Below are positions 61,370 to 64,000 of a stretch of DNA of 64,000 nt, in pieces; the stretch's first letter is position 1, and each line of letters opens with the position of its first letter. The translations under genes were made by a program, and so were the position numbers. The notes below the pieces were generated by a model. It worked only from the letters and a program-made list of their open reading frames with translations, ran no database searches and was not told the origin of the DNA. This DNA is from Oscillospiraceae bacterium (GTDB lineage: Bacteria; Bacillota; Clostridia; Oscillospirales; CAG-272): positions 1-64,000 of the forward strand of contig SVRM01000003.1 in assembly GCA_015064785.1 (NCBI GenBank). The letters run 5' to 3'.

Positions 61370-62071
61370 TCACTCTGTAATATCGCGGAATTCTGTTTCG
61401 TAGGTACCGTCGTTGGCACGCTTCGGTGCGTCGTTTCCGAATCTGTGGAGGGTAACATGGAGTGCGTGCGATGTCCAGAACGCGCCAATCCCGTTGCACA
61501 GGATCAGAAATCCGCCCACACGCAGTGTCAGCTCCAGCGCATCAAACGGATGCAGCAGCATCAGAATTCCGCCGAGTACCGTCACCGCGCCGATGATGCA
61601 GGCAGAATAAAACATCCGCTTCTGTCTGCCGGCAGATGCCGCCTGCCGCTTGTTTGCCGCTGTATTCCGCACCGTCCGGTGCATCGCCGCAGCACAGCGG
61701 ATGCGGTCCACGCCGTCCATCAGGAAAAAGACACCGACAGCCATCGGCAGAAGGGAAAAAATGTTTTCCGGCTGAAAGAGAATATAACAGCCGATCAGAA
61801 TTGCTGCGGTGCCGAACAGAATCGCACCGATCCGGAAAAACTGTGCCGTCCGCAGTGCTGTCACCAGCTTCCATATGCCGTATGCAATGCACAGCAGACC
61901 CAAAATCAGCGACAGTGCGCCGACCACCAGTCCCGGGAAAAACAGAAAAACAGCGCCGATCAGAACACAGCACAGCACATACACCGCCGAGGATATCTGA
62001 TTGGTTTCTTCTTGATAATCGTGCATTCCGCAATCCCCCTCTCCTGCATTTCTCACTATTATTATACGCAA
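61370..62071 (-). CDS. DUF308-like (HdeD-type) membrane protein
   Basis: Repeated TM pairs: FPGLVVGALSLILGLLCIAYGIWKLV; FLMDGVDRIRCA; LTLRVGGFLILCNGIGAFW. Confidence 0.7.
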   Translation of the reverse strand: MRIIIVRNAGEGDCGMHDYQEETNQISSAVYVLCCVLIGAVFLFFPGLVVGALSLILGLLCIAYGIWKLVTALRTAQFFRIGAILFGTAAILIGCYILFQPENIFSLLPMAVGVFFLMDGVDRIRCAAAMHRTVRNTAANKRQAASAGRQKRMFYSACIIGAVTVLGGILMLLHPFDALELTLRVGGFLILCNGIGAFWTSHALHVTLHRFGNDAPKRANDGTYETEFRDITE

Positions 62072-62152
62072 AAATTATGAGCGAATCAGCGATACTTCGT
62101 GACAATTTTTTGAATTTCCTGTAAACATGTTGACTTTTCCGGAAATTCTCTT

Positions 62153-62158
62153 TATAAT
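62153..62158 (+). promoter_or_regulatory. -10 of amidase promoter
   Basis: TTGACT at 62130-62135, 17 nt, TATAAT. Confidence 0.7.
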
Positions 62159-62203
62159 AAAAATGTCAGACCAGATTGTCATACCGACAAAGGAGGAAAA
62201 CCC

Positions 62204-62815
62204 ATGAGCAAATGCATCGTTCTGGATGCCGGACACGGAAGATACGGCAATCCGTACCCGACCATCGAAGGTAAATACGAAGGTACACAGAATTTCATTT
62301 ACGCCGGAAAGCTGGCATCCCGTCTCAAAGCCGCCGGCTTTACCGTACTTCTCACGCGTCCGGACATTGACGACGATCCCCAGCTTTCCGAACGCGGTGC
62401 GCTGGCAGGCAAAAACAACGCCATTCTGTTTCTGTCCCTGCATTCCAACGCGCCGGGATCATCAACCCCGCCGGAGCGTTATCCGCTGGTGCGTGGTGTC
62501 ATGACGTTCTATTCGCTGACCGCAAGAGAGGAAAACGCGCCGTTTGCCGCAGAACTCAATGCCATCGCCGCCGAGGTCATGCAGAGTGACAACCGCGGCA
62601 TTATGATCCGTGAATATCCCGGAGTTCCGGAAGATGATTACTACGGCGTCATCCGTGCGGCTGCCAAAAGCGGCTGCCGTCAGGCCTTTCTGATCGAACA
62701 CGGCTTCCACACCAACATCGACGACGCGACATTTTTAACCACCGATGCCTGTCTTGATGCGCTTGCCGATGCCGAAGCAGCTGTGATTATCCGCCATTTC
62801 GGTTCATTGACATAG
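62204..62815 (+). CDS. N-acetylmuramoyl-L-alanine amidase (Amidase_3), no signal peptide
   Basis: IVLDAGHGRYGNPYPTIEGKYEGTQN; FLSLHSNAPG; AFLIEHGFHTNIDDATFL. Confidence 0.9.
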   Translation: MSKCIVLDAGHGRYGNPYPTIEGKYEGTQNFIYAGKLASRLKAAGFTVLLTRPDIDDDPQLSERGALAGKNNAILFLSLHSNAPGSSTPPERYPLVRGVMTFYSLTAREENAPFAAELNAIAAEVMQSDNRGIMIREYPGVPEDDYYGVIRAAAKSGCRQAFLIEHGFHTNIDDATFLTTDACLDALADAEAAVIIRHFGSLT

Positions 62816-62923
62816 GATCTCCCCATGGAAGTTGTTCCTGTTTTTCATTTTCCGGGCAGAAATTTTCATTTTTCTCTTGTAATTTCTTTTGGAATATGGT
62901 ATAATAATGGAACAGTTTCCTAT

Positions 62924-63000
62924 TGGGGTATCGCCAAGTCGGTTAAGGCACAAGACTTTGACTCTTGTATTCGCAGGTTCGAGTCCCGCTACCCCAGCCA
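62924..63000 (+). tRNA. tRNA-Gln (anticodon TTG) with encoded CCA
   Basis: TGGGGTA/TACCCCA acceptor, CAAGA-CTTTGAC-TCTTG anticodon arm, GGTTCGAGTCC T-arm; promoter TTGTAA-17-TATAAT upstream. Confidence 0.96.
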
Positions 63001-63001
63001 T

Positions 63002-63038
63002 AAAAGAAGGAATCGCCGCAGGCGGTTCCTTCTTTTAT
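63002..63038 (+). terminator. terminator after tRNA-Gln
   Basis: AAAAGAAGGAATCGCC-gca-GGCGGTTCCTTCTTTT. Confidence 0.8.
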
Positions 63039-63072
63039 CTTTGGAGTGGTGGGACTATACTACCTACGACAG

Positions 63073-63331
63073 AAAGAATTTCCACAGGAAATTCTTTTGC
63101 GGAACCGAAGCGGTTCCGCGGCAGGTCTTCGAGTCCCGCTACCCCAGCCCCTTTTCAACAAAATTTGCCCTTCGGGCAAGTGAAATCGCTTCGCTGTGAA
63201 ATATTTGCTCCGCAAATGTGCAATATTCGCTGACGCGAATGTGGGCAAATTTCAGTTCATATGGTGACCGGCGGGAGCCATATTTCACAATGTGCGTAAG
63301 CACATTATTTCACATTCGGAGCAAGCCGAAT
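63073..63331. repeat. tandem array of short palindromes
   Basis: AAAGAATTTCC-aca-GGAAATTCTTT; GCGGAACCG-aag-CGGTTCCGC; TTGCCC-ttc-GGGCAA; ATTTGC-tcc-GCAAAT; ATTCGC-tgac-GCGAAT; AATGTGC-gtaa-GCACATT; ATTCGG...CCGAAT. Confidence 0.85.
63128..63149 (+). repeat. partial copy of tRNA-Gln 3' end
   Basis: TTCGAGTCCCGCTACCCCAGCC identical to 62978-62999 inside the tRNA. Confidence 0.95.
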
Positions 63332-63512
63332 ATTTCACGAAATCTTTCAGGTCAAATGTTTTCGAAATTTTGCAGATGCATTTGGGGTTTGCAGACAGAT
63401 TTGAACCTGCGAAAAAATTTTTTCAATCGTCATGTACATCCACTCTCTCTATGGTATATGGACAAAGAAATAATAGTATGGTAGAATAATACCACAACAG
63501 AGGAGGTGCGAT

Positions 63513-64000
63513 ATGATTTATCAAACAATCGGCAAAAACATAAAACAACTCAGACAAGAACGAGGAATGACGCAAAGCGAACTCGCCGACCGTTTATTTG
63601 TTTCACCGCAAATGGTTTCTCGATATGAAAACAACAGTGCGGCTCCCGATGTTGCTATGCTTGCCAAAATAAGCTCCATCTTTCAGGTTTCGCTTGATGT
63701 TCTTTGCGGTCTTGATAACACTTCAAAAGATCGCTGTATTAACTACCTTATAGAAAAATACGCTGATAAAACATACGATTCTTTTGCGGTTCTCAATGAA
63801 AAGTACGAAAACTTTTTAAGGGAAGCAAGTGACGTATTGTACGATGATAGAGTAATGAAAATCCAACTTTTGCTTCTCATAAATTTACATGACAATATTG
63901 AGAACAACAAACATCATCGTGAAATCAACGAGAAAATATTCGAATGTACCTCCCGTATTTTAGACATTTCACGTGACGACGAACTACGCAGTTTTGCCAA
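63513..64000 (+). CDS. XRE-family HTH regulator, truncated by window end
   Basis: ATG with AGGAGGTGCG SD; MIYQTIGKNIKQLRQERGMTQSELADRLFVSPQMVSRYENNSAAPDVAMLAKISSIFQVSLDVLCGL; open to window end. Confidence 0.88.
   Translation, partial: MIYQTIGKNIKQLRQERGMTQSELADRLFVSPQMVSRYENNSAAPDVAMLAKISSIFQVSLDVLCGLDNTSKDRCINYLIEKYADKTYDSFAVLNEKYENFLREASDVLYDDRVMKIQLLLLINLHDNIENNKHHREINEKIFECTSRILDISRDDELRSFA

Noticed and set aside
63040-63360. Considered as a CRISPR array
   Set aside because: Units are different palindromes, not identical direct repeats with uniform spacers; no cas genes.

Overview
This 64 kb window looks like ordinary chromosome from a GC-rich, spore-forming gut-type Clostridia (Oscillospiraceae-like, judged by gene content only). 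I found no transposase, integrase, CRISPR array, rRNA or recognisable prophage module. Main blocks: an ECF sigma/anti-sigma pair; aroQ; a MarR-regulated heterodimeric ABC exporter; two glycosidases; two tandem XRE regulators sharing a near-identical promoter and HTH start; a DUF4358/SGNH pair; a thiN/HAD/mazF/spoVM region; spoVFAB (dipicolinate synthase); cysE-cysS; two tandem secreted CotH-kinase lipoproteins; a csoR-copA(Z) copper operon running directly into a nagB-like gene and a GH9 gene; a sialidase/sugar-isomerase segment; a glycogen cluster (glgB-C-D-A, glgP, GH13); a GH31/solute-binding lipoprotein/glycyl-radical-enzyme group; a nucleotidyltransferase fused to a degenerate phosphomannomutase-like region; an amidase; and tRNA-Gln(TTG). 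Most interesting observations: (1) an unlisted 25-codon spoVM-like micro-ORF at 16598-16675(-); (2) an internal SD+ATG inside copA that could make a free CopZ chaperone; (3) a CsoR-type palindrome filling the spacer of a perfect promoter; (4) a 267 bp duplication that ends abruptly inside an HTH domain; (5) a 22 bp repeat of the tRNA-Gln 3' end about 150 bp downstream, leading into AT-richer DNA (possible att scar); (6) three islands of packed short palindromes, many with 3-nt loops; (7) an orphan CxE-type glycyl radical enzyme beside GH31. No database search was possible, so family calls come from motif recognition.
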